Shown here piece after piece: positions 37,883 through 49,000 of a DNA stretch of 64,000 nt (position 1 is its first letter; every line of letters starts with the position of its first letter). The position numbers were made by a program, and so were the translations under genes. A model generated the notes under the pieces. That model was given only the letters and a program-made list of their open reading frames with translations, was not told where the DNA came from and did not search any database. This stretch comes from Chryseobacterium indicum. Lineage in GTDB: Bacteria; Bacteroidota; Bacteroidia; Flavobacteriales; Weeksellaceae. Location: assembly GCF_021504595.1 (NCBI RefSeq), contig NZ_JACSGT010000003.1, forward strand, positions 248,001 to 312,000, given 5' to 3'.

Positions 37883-38545
37883 TTGGAAAAATCTACTATT
37901 GTTCTTATTGACGACCATAAGATTGTTCGCGAAGGCTTGAAACAGCTTATCGAAAAATTGGGAAATTTTATAGTGACTCATGAATTTGAAGACGGGCAGT
38001 CTTTTCTTAAGTCTTTACCTTTTAATGAAAAGAAACCTGATCTTTTCATTTTAGATTATTCTATGCCCGTATTTAACGGAATAGAAGTTCTGCAAGAACT
38101 TGAACAAAGAGCAGACGAAGAGTACAAAATCCTTTTACTTACCCAACATTTAGAGGAAGATATTATTGACAGAGCTTATCATCATGGAGCCAGAGGTTTT
38201 TTACACAAAAATTGCAGTGCCGCAGAGCTCAAATTCTGTATTGACAATATTCTTTCCGTTGGGTACAGCAATATTACTGATATTCTGAAACGCATTAAAA
38301 ATTATAAAAGAAAAGAAGATAAAGAGGCAGGAAATATAAAATTATCAGACAGGGAACAGCATTTTCTTACTTTGGTTTGTGATGAAAGGGAACTCACGTA
38401 TGAACAAATAGCCGATGAAATGAGCGTTTCTGTAAAATCGGTAGATGTATATCGCAATGCTCTTTTTGAAAAATTTCATATAAAATCAAAGGTTGGGTTG
38501 GTTCTTTTCTCTTTTCACAACAAGCTTACTGCTCCTTTTTACTGA
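37883..38545 (+). CDS. NarL/FixJ-type response regulator (TTG start)
   Basis: 220 residues. The start codon is TTG (37883-37885) giving MEKSTIVLIDDHK; no ATG lies in frame close by. Receiver domain with Asp10/Asp11 and phospho-acceptor Asp58 (FILDYSMP); C-terminal LuxR-type helix-turn-helix (LSDREQHFLTLV, YEQIADEMSVSVKSVDVYRN). Targets unknown. Confidence 0.9.
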   Translation: MEKSTIVLIDDHKIVREGLKQLIEKLGNFIVTHEFEDGQSFLKSLPFNEKKPDLFILDYSMPVFNGIEVLQELEQRADEEYKILLLTQHLEEDIIDRAYHHGARGFLHKNCSAAELKFCIDNILSVGYSNITDILKRIKNYKRKEDKEAGNIKLSDREQHFLTLVCDERELTYEQIADEMSVSVKSVDVYRNALFEKFHIKSKVGLVLFSFHNKLTAPFY

Positions 38546-39072
38546 TATAAAATTTTATGGGCAATTTGAGAAAATTAATTGCTTTGCAATAAAGCCAGAC
38601 TCACCGTTATAGCAGGTGAAAGCCATTCTATCAACAATCAAGCCCCTTTTGATTCCTTTTACTTTACTACTATCAAAAAAGCGATTATTCTTCCTCTTCA
38701 CATTCTGACTATCCATTCCAAACTGAACTTTCAAAAAGCATTCATTAAGTTTGCCCGCCTATATCTTACTTTAGCTAATTTGGCGGATAAGGATCATATT
38801 CGAAAAATTATTAAATCCAACCGGAATATTGATTAACTTATATAAACATCAAATTTTCAAGCTTTTACCAATTCTATATTACTACTCTATTTTTTTACGG
38901 AGTAAAGAGAGGGAGCTCCGCATTGAGCCGTACTATAAAAAAAGCCATTCCAGGTTGGAATGGCTTAAGCTTTTTTTGCATCAAAATATATATAACTAAT
39001 TGTTTTTAAATAATTATTTTTTTTCAGCCCTTAATAAAAGAGCAAACACTTATCATAAAAATTTAATAACCT
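38546..39072. other. Gene-poor region with a bidirectional terminator
   Basis: About 530 bases. One 85-codon plus-strand frame at 38579-38836 exists only with a TTG start and has no recognised features. A GC-rich segment AGGGAGCTCCGCATTGAGCC lies just before the terminator hairpin. Otherwise nothing obvious. Confidence 0.5.
38942..38966. terminator. Bidirectional terminator
   Basis: A perfect 10-bp stem (AAGCCATTCC/GGAATGGCTT) with a 5-nt loop and A/T runs on both sides. It serves the minus-strand HTH2 gene of cassette F and may also catch plus-strand transcripts. Confidence 0.85.
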
Positions 39073-39435
39073 TTACTTTTCTGTAAATTTAACATTATCA
39101 ATAAATCCTAATTTTTTCCATTTTGCAACAGTATTTCTGCTTAGTTTAAAGTGTCTGGCTAATTGTGTATTATTTAGTTCATTTTCTTTCTGATACTTTA
39201 GAATGTCTAAAACATCCATCTTTGTATAGGAACGGAATTTCTGATTAAACTTTTCTGAAAATTCGTTCTCGCTTTTAAAGATTATCTTATTCAGTGTCAA
39301 TATATTTAAAACTGATAATTCCTCCCGATCCAGCAACTTTCTACAGGCTTCCATTTTATGTGGATATTTTGTGTTTATAAGATCTTCGTAAATTTTTTTG
39401 TAATCCGGTCTTACTTGCAATATTTGCTTATCCAT
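39073..39435 (-). CDS. Small helix-turn-helix protein, HTH2 of cassette F
   Basis: 120 residues with the YKKIYEDLINTKYPHK block and helix-turn-helix (LNNTQLARHFKLSRNTVAKWK). It overlaps HTH1 by 25 nt, tighter than in the other cassettes, which strongly suggests translational coupling and a joint function. More diverged than the B/E copies. Confidence 0.8.
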   Translation of the reverse strand: MDKQILQVRPDYKKIYEDLINTKYPHKMEACRKLLDREELSVLNILTLNKIIFKSENEFSEKFNQKFRSYTKMDVLDILKYQKENELNNTQLARHFKLSRNTVAKWKKLGFIDNVKFTEK

Positions 39436-39845
39436 TTGTACAATGTTGTTTTTGGTATTTTGTATTCCTCTACGATCTGGCTTTTAGTTTTGGTTCCATT
39501 CGATATCTGCTCCAAAATAAAGTCTATTATTTCCTTTGTATAAATATTCTTTCTAAACTGAAGAGATTTTGAATTTCTGCTTTTCACCGCACAGTTAAGG
39601 CTTTTGAGAGGGGGTGAAAATAATATTAAATGTTGGGTATAAATCCTAAAAAAATCATGCTTCAATAATTTACTCCATCTTAACAATATTTTAGTATCAA
39701 GGCTTTCAGAATTATACATTGTAAGTATCTCTTCATAACTGCAACCCAGAAAATTGCAAATACGTAATACTTCAATATCACACTCTTTTACCTTCTCACT
39801 AATCAGCCTCCCGATATGAATCTCTTTAAAATTTTCTTTTTCCAT
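39411..39845 (-). CDS. Two-domain helix-turn-helix protein, HTH1 of cassette F
   Basis: 144 residues: FKEIHIGRLISEKVKECD, RICNFLGCSYEEI, LLRWSKLLKHDFFRIYTQH, FSPP, then the C-terminal helix-turn-helix (IPKTTLYKWISKY). It lies 70 nt after the stop of the giant surface-protein gene 39916, repeating the surface gene-HTH1-HTH2 order. Confidence 0.8.
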   Translation of the reverse strand: MEKENFKEIHIGRLISEKVKECDIEVLRICNFLGCSYEEILTMYNSESLDTKILLRWSKLLKHDFFRIYTQHLILFSPPLKSLNCAVKSRNSKSLQFRKNIYTKEIIDFILEQISNGTKTKSQIVEEYKIPKTTLYKWISKYCK

Positions 39846-39876
39846 ACATGCATATATTTATATAAACTCAATGAAT

Positions 39877-39901
39877 TTTATTTCGGAAATTCTGAAATAA
39901 A
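39877..39901 (-). terminator. Hairpin between giant surface gene and HTH1
   Basis: Arms TTTATTTC/GAAATAAA around a 9-nt loop. An AT-rich hairpin that could end or attenuate the 39916 transcript before HTH1. Confidence 0.4.
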
Positions 39902-39915
39902 GTTGTGATAAAAGA

Positions 39916-42900
39916 TTATTGCGGACATGTTTGAGTAGTTATGCAGTGCCAAGAGAAAGTAATATCTCCATCGTTTGATGTATACATCTTTAAACAATTA
40001 TTTGTAGTATCATAAACCAACATACCTTCAACCGGATTGGTAATCACCAATGTTGTCCCATTATCTGCCACAGGCTGATTACCTGCATTGAATTTCACTC
40101 TGTTGATTACAAAACCTTTTGTTTTTGCCTCCAAAACAGTCCACGCACTCTGTCTTACCATTGGCCAGTTATCATTATTTCCTGTACCTGCTCTTCCCAA
40201 AGATGTAATCCCGTGTTTTGCAGGATAAGTATTGCCTGAATTTATAATTCCCGGTTTGTAACAGAAATTATTACATTGAGAATTTACAGCAGCGTTCTGG
40301 GAATCTCCAACAGTCTGACCACTTGCGCTTACGATAGTAGGTATCCCATTAGCATCTACACAAGAACTACCCGCGCAAAGATTTTGATTAGCTGCAGCCG
40401 AACCAGTGCCCACGCTTAAAACGCCTCCTGCGTTTACCAGTTGAGATGTTGTAATATTAGCTCCTCCTTCTATCGCATCAAGGCAACCATCATTATCACT
40501 GTCTAAATCTAACTGATTAGGAATTCCGTCGCCATCAATATCACAATCTATTTGTATTCTTGGTCTTATAGTTTCACTTAAAGCTCCACCATTTAGAGCA
40601 AGTACAGTATAACCCATTTTCACAATACGTTTTGTTCTGTCTACACCTAACAAAGTTAGATCCGCTGAAGCCTGAACTCCTATTGTCTCAATAGAAGTTG
40701 CTCCATTTGTGGAGGAAAGAAGAATTCCATTCGCTGGTGAAATATTAGCTAAACTTAGATTTAAATTACTTAATCTTGTACCATCTTCATAAACAATAAA
40801 GAAGTGCCCGAATTTAGACGAAGTATCCATACCATTTAAAATAAAATCTATCCCATCAGTAGCTAAATATACCGGATTGCTAAAATTAATAGACATTTCT
40901 TTACCTACAGCTGCAGCCGCATTGCCCATATGCCAACCTATAAAATAATCTGTAACAGCAGGTGTTATTGTTGCTGTTGTAGGAACCACATTAGCGCCAC
41001 TTACATTAGTAACTGTAGAAGTCTGACCTCCAAAAAAATCTGTAGAAATAGCAGATTTACAAATTTCTGCGGTATCCAAAATCCCGTCATTGTCATCATC
41101 CAGATCCTGCCAATCAGGAATACCATCACCATCAGAATCTAAACACTGGCTGTAGTTGGTTGCAATTTTTGAGCCTCCTACCCCTTGTCCTGTTCCTGCA
41201 ATGGTTGGAACTCCCATTGTAGCAGCCGTATTTCCTACCGTATTTCCTAAGTTGGTTGTTACTGGTCCTGCAGTACCATTATAATTAGTTCCCGTGTTTC
41301 CTCCAGGCATTGATGAGTTTACGAGATTGGATGTTGTAAATGCAGCATCGCCTTCTATGGCATCCGGACAACCGTCTCCGTCTGAATCTAAATCTAAATC
41401 ATTTGAAATTCCATCTTGATCTGTATCGCAGGTTTTTAATGCAAACAAAGAAAACGCTACAGAATCTCCTGAGCCTATGTTTGTACTATTTATCGTTATA
41501 CTACTTACCAAAGAGTCACCTTGCCCTTTGAGTAAAATTCTTTGATTATCTGTTCCATCGTGAGTCATCACTCCAGTAACTGGATTAAAATTTAGATAAG
41601 GATCAGCTGCTGGTGGACCATAAATAACTTGTGAGGTAAATTTCCCATAAGGATACGCACCATTTACCTTAAAGCTAATAGAAGAACTTACACTGCCTGC
41701 AGGATCTAAATCATTTAAATAGAAAGCTATTTCTTTGGCTTTAACAGGTGTACTAAAGGTATAGGTAAAGTTATTAAAATTGCCAGTCACCACATATCTA
41801 TTTTCTGCACCACTATTATTTACGTAATAATAATGTTTGCCATCATTAAAAGAATTACTATTGGTTTGAGAAGTAGATGTACCTAAACTTACGGTAAGAT
41901 TAGAGTTTGTATCTCCTTTCCAAGTGCCATTAGTATTTTGGGCTAAAAATCCTGTACAATTTTCATCAATATCAAGAATTCCATCATTATCAGAATCAAG
42001 ATCTAACCAATTTGGAACGCCATCATTATCACTATCTAAACAGTTATTTTTACTAATATCCTGTGATTCTCCTATTCCTTGTCCAGCAGTTCCAACTGTT
42101 GTCGGAATGCCGTTTCCATCAACTGCAATTCCAAAGTTTTGATTAGGACTTTGAGATGAAATATTTCCTGACGCCGTAGTTAATTGGGAATTTGTAAAAT
42201 TTCCTGCGCCTTCTATAGCATCTGTACAGCCATCTCCGTCACTGTCTAAATCTAAATGATTAGAAATTCCGTCTTGATCAGTATCCAGATATATTGGTAG
42301 TGTACATAAACTGTCAAAGCCTACAGAATTATTACTTCCTGCTCCTCCTGTAGAAGCCGTAAAGCCAAAATACGCTGAATTTCCTGCTAAAATAGTTTCA
42401 ATAGCATTGGCTCCTGTTGCAGGGAAAGTATAATTGGTAACCGCAACTCCATCAAATGTATAAGAAAGATTTCTGGTTACAGAATTCCAATTAATTACCA
42501 CATCATGCCACAAACCATCATCCACCGTTCCGTCTCCTAACTGTCCATCACCTGCCAATTTTCCTGCATTGATCCAACCAGCAGTAGTTCTGATGCTTCC
42601 GTGGTCATAATTTGGATCACAGTTTTCACCATTGTTAGCATCATTTGCACAACTATTTACAAAGGTATCTAATTCTAAAGCAATTCCATTGGCAATTCCT
42701 CTTGCGCCAAGACCTTGTCCGTTAGTTCCTGAAGCTAACTGTCCAGCCGGACTATTGTGAAAAACAATAGCAATACCGTCTGCATTTGATAAGAAAGCTT
42801 TTGTAGATAGGGTGAAACTTTTGGTAAAATCTACCTTACCATAAGACCAAACCTGTCCATTTTGAGAGCCTCCATTCGTTAATCTATACTGATGTACAGG

Positions 42901-44016
42901 TCCTGTAGAAGGACTTGCAATTAAGGTCGCATTATTATTGGCTTTAAAAATTTTATCAACCGTAGTGTTGAGAGCATTTTCTACACAATCCAGAATGCCA
43001 TCATTATCATCATCAAGGTCTTGCCAGTCCGGAATACCATCTCCATCAGAGTCTTTGCAGTCTTTAATCACATCTAAAGAATCTCCAATACCTTGTCCTC
43101 CTGCTCCAACAATTACAGGAATACCATTAGCATCTACCACTGTTCCAAAATTGATATTTGGAGTCTGAGTAGTAAGCGTACCTGATGCAGTGGTTAACTG
43201 TGAAGTAGTAAAATTACCTGCTCCTTCTACCGCATCTGAACATCCATCACCATCGCTGTCTAAATCCTGGAAGTTTGGAATTCCGTCACCATCAGAATCC
43301 GAACAGGAAATAAGCTGTACAGATTCAATCGATAGATCATCCGCATTGGTAGAGCCTGAAGTAAACCTTATCTGAAACTCTCCACCGGATGGTAAAGATG
43401 AAGGTAATGAAATAATTATATTGGCAGGGGTAGAATAAACACCGGTTGAAGCTATTGACGGCAAAGTACTAATATTAGTAACCGCACCATTATTTCCGGT
43501 TACAGTGGGTATGCTTCCTGCGACACCAATTCCCGTATCAATCGTTGCATACAAGGTTCCGTTATATAAAATTTCTGTAATTAGTCTTCCTGAAGCAGCT
43601 GCATTATTGGTTGTCAGCCATCTAAGGTTATTCAAATTAATGGTGCTCCCGAAAAATACACCTGAAACGGTTTGCCTCACGGTAGTTACTGCATTATCCG
43701 CATCAAACTGCAATCCTCTTGCATTTAAAACAAAAGAACCTGTTGTAGTCCAATTTGGAATAGTAGTTCCGGAAGTAGGAAATATTCCGGCTGATATTTT
43801 ATTTGACGCCTGACATTCATCAGCGTCTAAAATTCCATCGTTATCATCATCTAAATCTAACGAGTTAGTGATTCCGTCTCCATCAATATCAGAACTTTGT
43901 GCTGATAATTGCTGAAGGCTAGTGAAAATCATTATCAATACAAATGCTGCTTTTACAAAGTATTGTTGGGCAGAAGATGCATTTTTCATCACAAATTTAA
44001 TTCTTAATAGTTTCAT
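39916..44016 (-). CDS. Giant surface protein: TSP3 repeats and L-type lectin-like domain
   Basis: 1,366 residues (1,356 if translation starts at the second ATG, 43986, which opens a cleaner signal peptide ending LSAQ). Eight thrombospondin type-3-like calcium blocks (DSDGDGIPD..DLDDDNDG) alternate with conserved GNFTTSQLTTASG/VDANGIP linkers. A legume-lectin-like domain lies at about residues 352-575 (KVDFTKSFTLSTKAFL, GIAIVFHNSP, NGIALELDTF). The C-terminal 115 residues (KTKGFVINRVKFN .. GMLVYDTTNNCLKMY) match the end of the 46039 protein. Likely a calcium-stabilised adhesin binding carbohydrate. No canonical T9SS domain is seen. Confidence 0.85.
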   Translation of the reverse strand: MKLLRIKFVMKNASSAQQYFVKAAFVLIMIFTSLQQLSAQSSDIDGDGITNSLDLDDDNDGILDADECQASNKISAGIFPTSGTTIPNWTTTGSFVLNARGLQFDADNAVTTVRQTVSGVFFGSTINLNNLRWLTTNNAAASGRLITEILYNGTLYATIDTGIGVAGSIPTVTGNNGAVTNISTLPSIASTGVYSTPANIIISLPSSLPSGGEFQIRFTSGSTNADDLSIESVQLISCSDSDGDGIPNFQDLDSDGDGCSDAVEGAGNFTTSQLTTASGTLTTQTPNINFGTVVDANGIPVIVGAGGQGIGDSLDVIKDCKDSDGDGIPDWQDLDDDNDGILDCVENALNTTVDKIFKANNNATLIASPSTGPVHQYRLTNGGSQNGQVWSYGKVDFTKSFTLSTKAFLSNADGIAIVFHNSPAGQLASGTNGQGLGARGIANGIALELDTFVNSCANDANNGENCDPNYDHGSIRTTAGWINAGKLAGDGQLGDGTVDDGLWHDVVINWNSVTRNLSYTFDGVAVTNYTFPATGANAIETILAGNSAYFGFTASTGGAGSNNSVGFDSLCTLPIYLDTDQDGISNHLDLDSDGDGCTDAIEGAGNFTNSQLTTASGNISSQSPNQNFGIAVDGNGIPTTVGTAGQGIGESQDISKNNCLDSDNDGVPNWLDLDSDNDGILDIDENCTGFLAQNTNGTWKGDTNSNLTVSLGTSTSQTNSNSFNDGKHYYYVNNSGAENRYVVTGNFNNFTYTFSTPVKAKEIAFYLNDLDPAGSVSSSISFKVNGAYPYGKFTSQVIYGPPAADPYLNFNPVTGVMTHDGTDNQRILLKGQGDSLVSSITINSTNIGSGDSVAFSLFALKTCDTDQDGISNDLDLDSDGDGCPDAIEGDAAFTTSNLVNSSMPGGNTGTNYNGTAGPVTTNLGNTVGNTAATMGVPTIAGTGQGVGGSKIATNYSQCLDSDGDGIPDWQDLDDDNDGILDTAEICKSAISTDFFGGQTSTVTNVSGANVVPTTATITPAVTDYFIGWHMGNAAAAVGKEMSINFSNPVYLATDGIDFILNGMDTSSKFGHFFIVYEDGTRLSNLNLSLANISPANGILLSSTNGATSIETIGVQASADLTLLGVDRTKRIVKMGYTVLALNGGALSETIRPRIQIDCDIDGDGIPNQLDLDSDNDGCLDAIEGGANITTSQLVNAGGVLSVGTGSAAANQNLCAGSSCVDANGIPTIVSASGQTVGDSQNAAVNSQCNNFCYKPGIINSGNTYPAKHGITSLGRAGTGNNDNWPMVRQSAWTVLEAKTKGFVINRVKFNAGNQPVADNGTTLVITNPVEGMLVYDTTNNCLKMYTSNDGDITFSWHCITTQTCPQ

Positions 44017-44503
44017 TTAGTTTATTTTAGATTTTTTTAGTTGTGTAAAGTCATTCTGATTTTTAAAAATATCTTTTATAGACTTTCCTGAATTTTCATC
44101 TTCTTAATCATTTGCATGTAAGGCATTCCCTGAAAACCGATTATTTATACTAATCATGTTTGAGAAAACTCGCCCAAGCAGGAAGCTTTTGGGAGGGAAA
44201 TATTCCCCTAATATCTGTTCATTGCGTTTTTATATTTTATTTGTTAGTTTCATTAAGAAACTCATGAAAAAGTATTCTATTAAATATTTTTCAGCCTTGC
44301 TTATAACCATTGTAAGAATAAATTAGAAACATTAAATCAATCTAAAATCATCACATTTATTCAAAATACAATAGTAAAAATATAACAATATCATATTATT
44401 CATAATTTAAAACCTTAATTAATATCAATTATATACTTTAATCATTTCCTTTATTAGCAATTGTTAATAAAGCAATAAGCATGAGTTGATAATTATGGTT
44501 AAA
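44017..44503. other. Upstream region of the giant surface gene
   Basis: About 490 bases with no gene. In an AT-rich setting it holds a GC-rich hairpin-forming stretch at 44173-44193 (CCCAAGC and GCTTTTGGG with a two-base bulge) and, next to it, a GGGAAATATTCCC near-palindrome, in the leader about 170 nt from the start codon. Could be a structured 5' UTR or the terminator of the Crp-like gene. Confidence 0.4.
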
Positions 44504-45091
44504 TCACATTTTATTTTCCTTCGAAACAAAGTATCTTTTCTTAAGTCTACTTAATGAGGTGGGATGAATTCCTAAATAATAAGCAAGATCTTTAGATTTT
44601 ACACTTAAAATTAGCTGAGGATTTTTCTGCAAAATTTCCAAATATTTTTCTTCGGGAGACAGGCTTAAAGATGTGTAAAAATTGCGGTAAATTTCTACTG
44701 CTGTTCTTTTCCAGTACATAAGAAGGAGGCTGGCAATATTTGGATATGATATAATTGTTTCTTCTAAATCATCATAATTAAGCAAAAACATACTTGTTTC
44801 TTCCAATGTTTCAAAAGTGAGGCTGGAAGTACGGTTAAGCGCTAAAGTATCGATTGATCCATAAATTCCATTGTTCTGAACGAACCAAACTGTTCTGTTA
44901 TTCTTATTATAAACTCTTATCAATCCTTTTAGGACTATCCCCACCTGTTTTATTTGTTCTCCCCTATGAAGCAAGATTTTATCCTTTGGAATAGTAACAA
45001 ATTGAACTAACTCCAGAAGTTTATCCCTGTCTCTTGAATCTAAAAAAGAGTTTTGATCGAAATATTTATCTGAAAAATCATTTAATGTCAT
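44504..45091 (-). CDS. Crp/Fnr-family transcriptional regulator
   Basis: 195 residues. Beta-roll effector domain (VGIVLKGLIRVY, GIYGSIDTLALN) and C-terminal helix-turn-helix (SKDLAYYLGIHPTSLSRLKKRY). Placed between the short surface gene 45347 and the giant 39916 gene on the same strand; may regulate either. Ligand unknown. Confidence 0.85.
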   Translation of the reverse strand: MTLNDFSDKYFDQNSFLDSRDRDKLLELVQFVTIPKDKILLHRGEQIKQVGIVLKGLIRVYNKNNRTVWFVQNNGIYGSIDTLALNRTSSLTFETLEETSMFLLNYDDLEETIISYPNIASLLLMYWKRTAVEIYRNFYTSLSLSPEEKYLEILQKNPQLILSVKSKDLAYYLGIHPTSLSRLKKRYFVSKENKM

Positions 45092-45261
45092 AGTAATTCT
45101 GATATCCGATTCCGGATTAATAATGTATAATTGATGACGATGTTGTTTCGCGGCTGGTATTTATAAATTGTATTTTATTATAAGTTATCATCATCTTGTA
45201 TGCCTTAGCTTTACTTAAAAATAATTGACATCTTATTTGAAATGTTATTATTTCTTAAAAA

Positions 45262-45330
45262 GCCTTCAGCCAAAAAAAAGAAACCGGAAAGATCTCTAAA
45301 AAACACACTTAGCTTTTTTAGACTGAAGGC
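45262..45330 (-). terminator. Terminator after the 45347 gene
   Basis: Outer arms GCCTTCAG/CTGAAGGC are perfect and enclose a second T/A-rich stem; a T run follows on the minus strand. It follows the stop by about 17 nt. Confidence 0.75.
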
Positions 45331-45346
45331 AATATGTTAACTCAAT

Positions 45347-45937
45347 TTAAGGTTTCCAAAATGACCAGTTTGTACCATTAAAAACCGCTAATTGTCTGTT
45401 GGTGGTATCATATACCATCATACCGGCAGCAGGATTTTTTATGTTAAGATGTGGTAAAGCTACTTTTGGCAATATCATCGCCTTATCTGTATCTGTAAGA
45501 ACCAAAATTCCCGGAGTTGTATCTGCCTGTACAATTCCGTTTGTACCAATTGCCACTTTTGCAGTCAAAAGTTCAACTTTAGAATCTTGCAAAGCTGTAT
45601 CTGCCATTCCATTAGTATCCACAGACAGATCAAACCATGTTCCTGCTTTTTTGTACTTTACTTTATGATCGGAAATATCATAAACAATGGTTCCGTCTAC
45701 TACCGGATAAGATCCTGTATATCCTGTAATAAATGGTAAAGAATTGCTCGTTCCTGTAACCCAAGGAAGTACAATACCTTTTTTTTCGGTTGTATCAGGT
45801 CCAAATTCTAAAGAGATTCCGGGATTAGAGGTTACGTTATCTGAAAGTTTTGTTATTGCTGATTTCCCAATTGCTACCTGCGAAAATGTAGAAATAGACA
45901 GTGTAACCAATAATAAAATAAATACTTTTTTTTTCAT
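45347..45937 (-). CDS. Small secreted surface protein with KGIVLP-type modules
   Basis: 196 residues; signal peptide ending TFSQ, then VAIGKSAITKL and two modules (KGIVLPWVTG .. GTIVYDISDHKVKYK and KAMILPKVAL .. GMMVYDTTNRQLAVFNGTNW). Resembles the 6508 protein without its C-terminal domain. Same family as the other surface proteins here; function not known. Confidence 0.78.
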   Translation of the reverse strand: MKKKVFILLLVTLSISTFSQVAIGKSAITKLSDNVTSNPGISLEFGPDTTEKKGIVLPWVTGTSNSLPFITGYTGSYPVVDGTIVYDISDHKVKYKKAGTWFDLSVDTNGMADTALQDSKVELLTAKVAIGTNGIVQADTTPGILVLTDTDKAMILPKVALPHLNIKNPAAGMMVYDTTNRQLAVFNGTNWSFWKP

Positions 45938-45988
45938 AACTGTAATTTTAATTTGTTTGATATTTGATTTATTCTTTTAAGAGTTTAT

Positions 45989-46014
45989 AAAGCAGCAAAA
46001 AATTCTGCTGCTTT
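45989..46014 (-). terminator. Terminator after the 46039 giant gene
   Basis: Stem AAAGCAGC/GCTGCTTT with a 10-nt loop just after the minus-strand stop; a weak T run follows. Confidence 0.65.
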
Positions 46015-46038
46015 TTAAATACTTTCTTACTTAACTTT

Positions 46039-49000
46039 TTACTGTGGACAAGCCTGCGTACTCATACAATGCCAAGCGAACGAGAAACCTCCATCATTAG
46101 AAGTATAGACTTTCAGACAATTGCTAGTGGTATCATAAACCATCATTCCTTCGACAGGAGAAGTGATCACAAGAGTAATTCCATCATCTGCTACAGGCTG
46201 GTTGCTGGTATTGAAACGTACTCTGTTTACTACAAATCCTTTTGTTTTCGATTCAAGTGCTGTCCAAGCACTTTGTCTTACCATAGGCCAATTATCGCTA
46301 TCTGTTCCCGCTCTTCCTAAAGAAGTAATGCCGTGTTTTGTAGGATAGGCGTTACTATCTGTTACTGCTGGTTTGTAGCAGGAAGTTGGTACCAGACCAC
46401 AATCATAAGTATAGGTAACCTTATAGAAGTAAGACCTAGCTAATCTTTGAGTGAAAGACAAATTTGAAGAACCAGCAAGTGATGTTGATATGATGTTACT
46501 AAATGAACTTGACAAGTTACCTGTCCCTATAAAATTATTCAGGTCTGCCTGAGCACTATAATTAACGGTATTGGTACTCGGAATAAAGTTATTATTCAAA
46601 ATAATCATATCATCATCATGTGTTGGATTTCCAGTAATATTGGTAACCCAATTGGTACTCGTAGTAGGATTTTGCCCCGCTGATAATAGGTTGCCTAACC
46701 AATTAGCGTCTGGTGATATCAGCATCCGGTCCACTGTACGACCACTTATATCTCCTAGCCAAGAGCCTTGTGCAGGCACAGATATTCCCGCAGGAATAGT
46801 AACTAATCCCGTATTAAATAAGCTCACTGTTCTATTAAGTGTATATCCTGAAATGCTAAATGTATTGATGGATGACTCCTGATAATTAGTTAGCTGACTA
46901 GTCGTTGCAGTACTCTCTATGATGGCTCCGCCCATATAATTTGCTCCATATTCTATGCTAACATTCGTGAGCAATCTGCCATTGCTTTGATCAAACTTTG
47001 GCAGTAAAGCTGGTTCAATAACAGAATCCTGCTGACCTATTACAGGTGAGTAATAATAATAAGTTACTGTGTTTCCTGACGATGCAGATGTACAAGCGGT
47101 AGAACACGTTCCTGTATTGGTAAATATAAGTGTCTCTGGTGTACCAGTAGTAGGTGTAATTGTAATTACAAAATTATTACCAACAGGTAATGTTCCGTTA
47201 GCAACTTTAAAATATGATGGTAAACCTCCCATTATATTGGTTGCAGCTGAATTATTCAATTGTTTAACTGAAACCGGACTGCCATTATAAGTCGCCGTAA
47301 CACTATAATTGGCGGTGGTAGCTGGTGTTATTTTGAACTGTAAAAAGTCATCAGTAGAGTTTTCAAATGTTCCGTTGTTTGAACAAGTAATATCTGTGAT
47401 GGTAGATGATTTTACATTAACCACAGTTGTAGGGCTATAGCATATTGCTAAACCGTCATAAAAAGCAGCATAATAAGTTGTGCCAGCAACTATTGCTGTA
47501 GAATTTACCAGTTTATTAGCATCTGTAGGAACAGCCGAAGAATGAATTGTAATTACAGTACCTGCTGGTTTATTGCTTGCTGATAATAGAGTGATTAAAT
47601 CTCCTACAGTTGCTGGGTTTGATGTAATATTTGTATTTGCTAAGGCAGGAGCTGCTGTGCCTGATTGGCAGGTAATACAAGCCCAATAGGTATTATTAGG
47701 AAGCTGCAGCCCAACAGACATTCCTCCTGTGGGAAACTGTAACTGAGAGCCTGGCCCAACCGGGGGAGTATTAGCATCTGCATTGATATAAAATAATTGC
47801 CTTAACAAACCAACATAGCCAATTCTATAAACCTTTCCATCCGGTGCTATTTTGACAGCTGAAGTTGATGCAGGAATTGGATCTAATATCGTTGTTGTAT
47901 TATTAACTAAATCGTAATATTTTAGAAAAGAATTACCACCAGCACCATATTCAGTGTAATAAATATATCTTCCATTTGGAGATAAAGCCCCACTATATCC
48001 TGTAAAAGTTTTTTGAGTGCCTGTACTTGTAATATATACTTGCCAAGTGCCCAAAGTTCCCGTAGACGCATTAAAATTAGCCAAGCCTATTTTGTTCATT
48101 CTTGCAATAAGAACTTTACCTGGTGTTCTAGGATCCCAAGAAATAAATGAGCTACTCGTTGTATTGCTAACAGAATTATCATTAGGTACATCAATAGAAG
48201 AAACCGGAGTAGCATTGAATCCTGAAGCTTTTGAATACAAAAATGATTTTACTTTTTCATCAGAAGTATTTACCAGAATCCAATAATCTGTACCATTGGT
48301 ATGAGGTATTACTTCAAGAGCTTCATAAACCGAAGACACAAGCATCGTTTTATTAGAAATAATATTGGTCTCAAGATTATATTTAGAAGCATATAATCCG
48401 CCATATGTGTTATTTGTAGCATTTCCAAAAATGATAAAATCTCTACCAAGCACTCCTTTTGGATCTGGAATTGCTGAGGCGGCTTCTTCAGAACCGTTAT
48501 TACCACCGGCATAACCCATAGCTTCTGCGCCGTCTGACCCTCTAAAAAGCTTATTACCATCTGTTACAAACAATAATTTTCCTGTAATAGGATTAGTAAC
48601 GGATGTACTTGCTTCAGAACCAGTATTACTATCACCCTGTCCATAAGTTCCATTTGCTGGATTATTAAGTACAGGTAATCCCGTTTGAAAATCGATTCTT
48701 ACTTTATTTTGAGCATCAGTTAACCACCAGGTTTGCATTGCCGAATAAGGATCTGGCGAACAAGTGGTGGTAATACAATCATTTACAAAAGAATTGGTTG
48801 CATTATTTACCGTTTGTCCTGTTCCAGCGATTGTAGGCACTCCCATTGTAGTCGCGGTATTTCCTACAGTATTTCCTAGATTTTGGGTTACAGAAACAGG
48901 AGTACCGATGTAACCTGTACCAGAATTACCTCCTGCCATAGATGAATTTTGCAAATCAGCCGATGTAAAGGCAGCACCACCTTCTATAGCGTCAGGACAT

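Noticed and set aside
38579..38836. 85-codon plus-strand frame with TTG start
   Set aside because: No ATG, no recognised motif and no partner gene; it lies in an intergenic gap and is probably chance.
41900..43400. Short plus-strand frames opposite the giant surface gene
   Set aside because: They are antisense shadows of the repetitive TSP3 coding sequence with no independent support.
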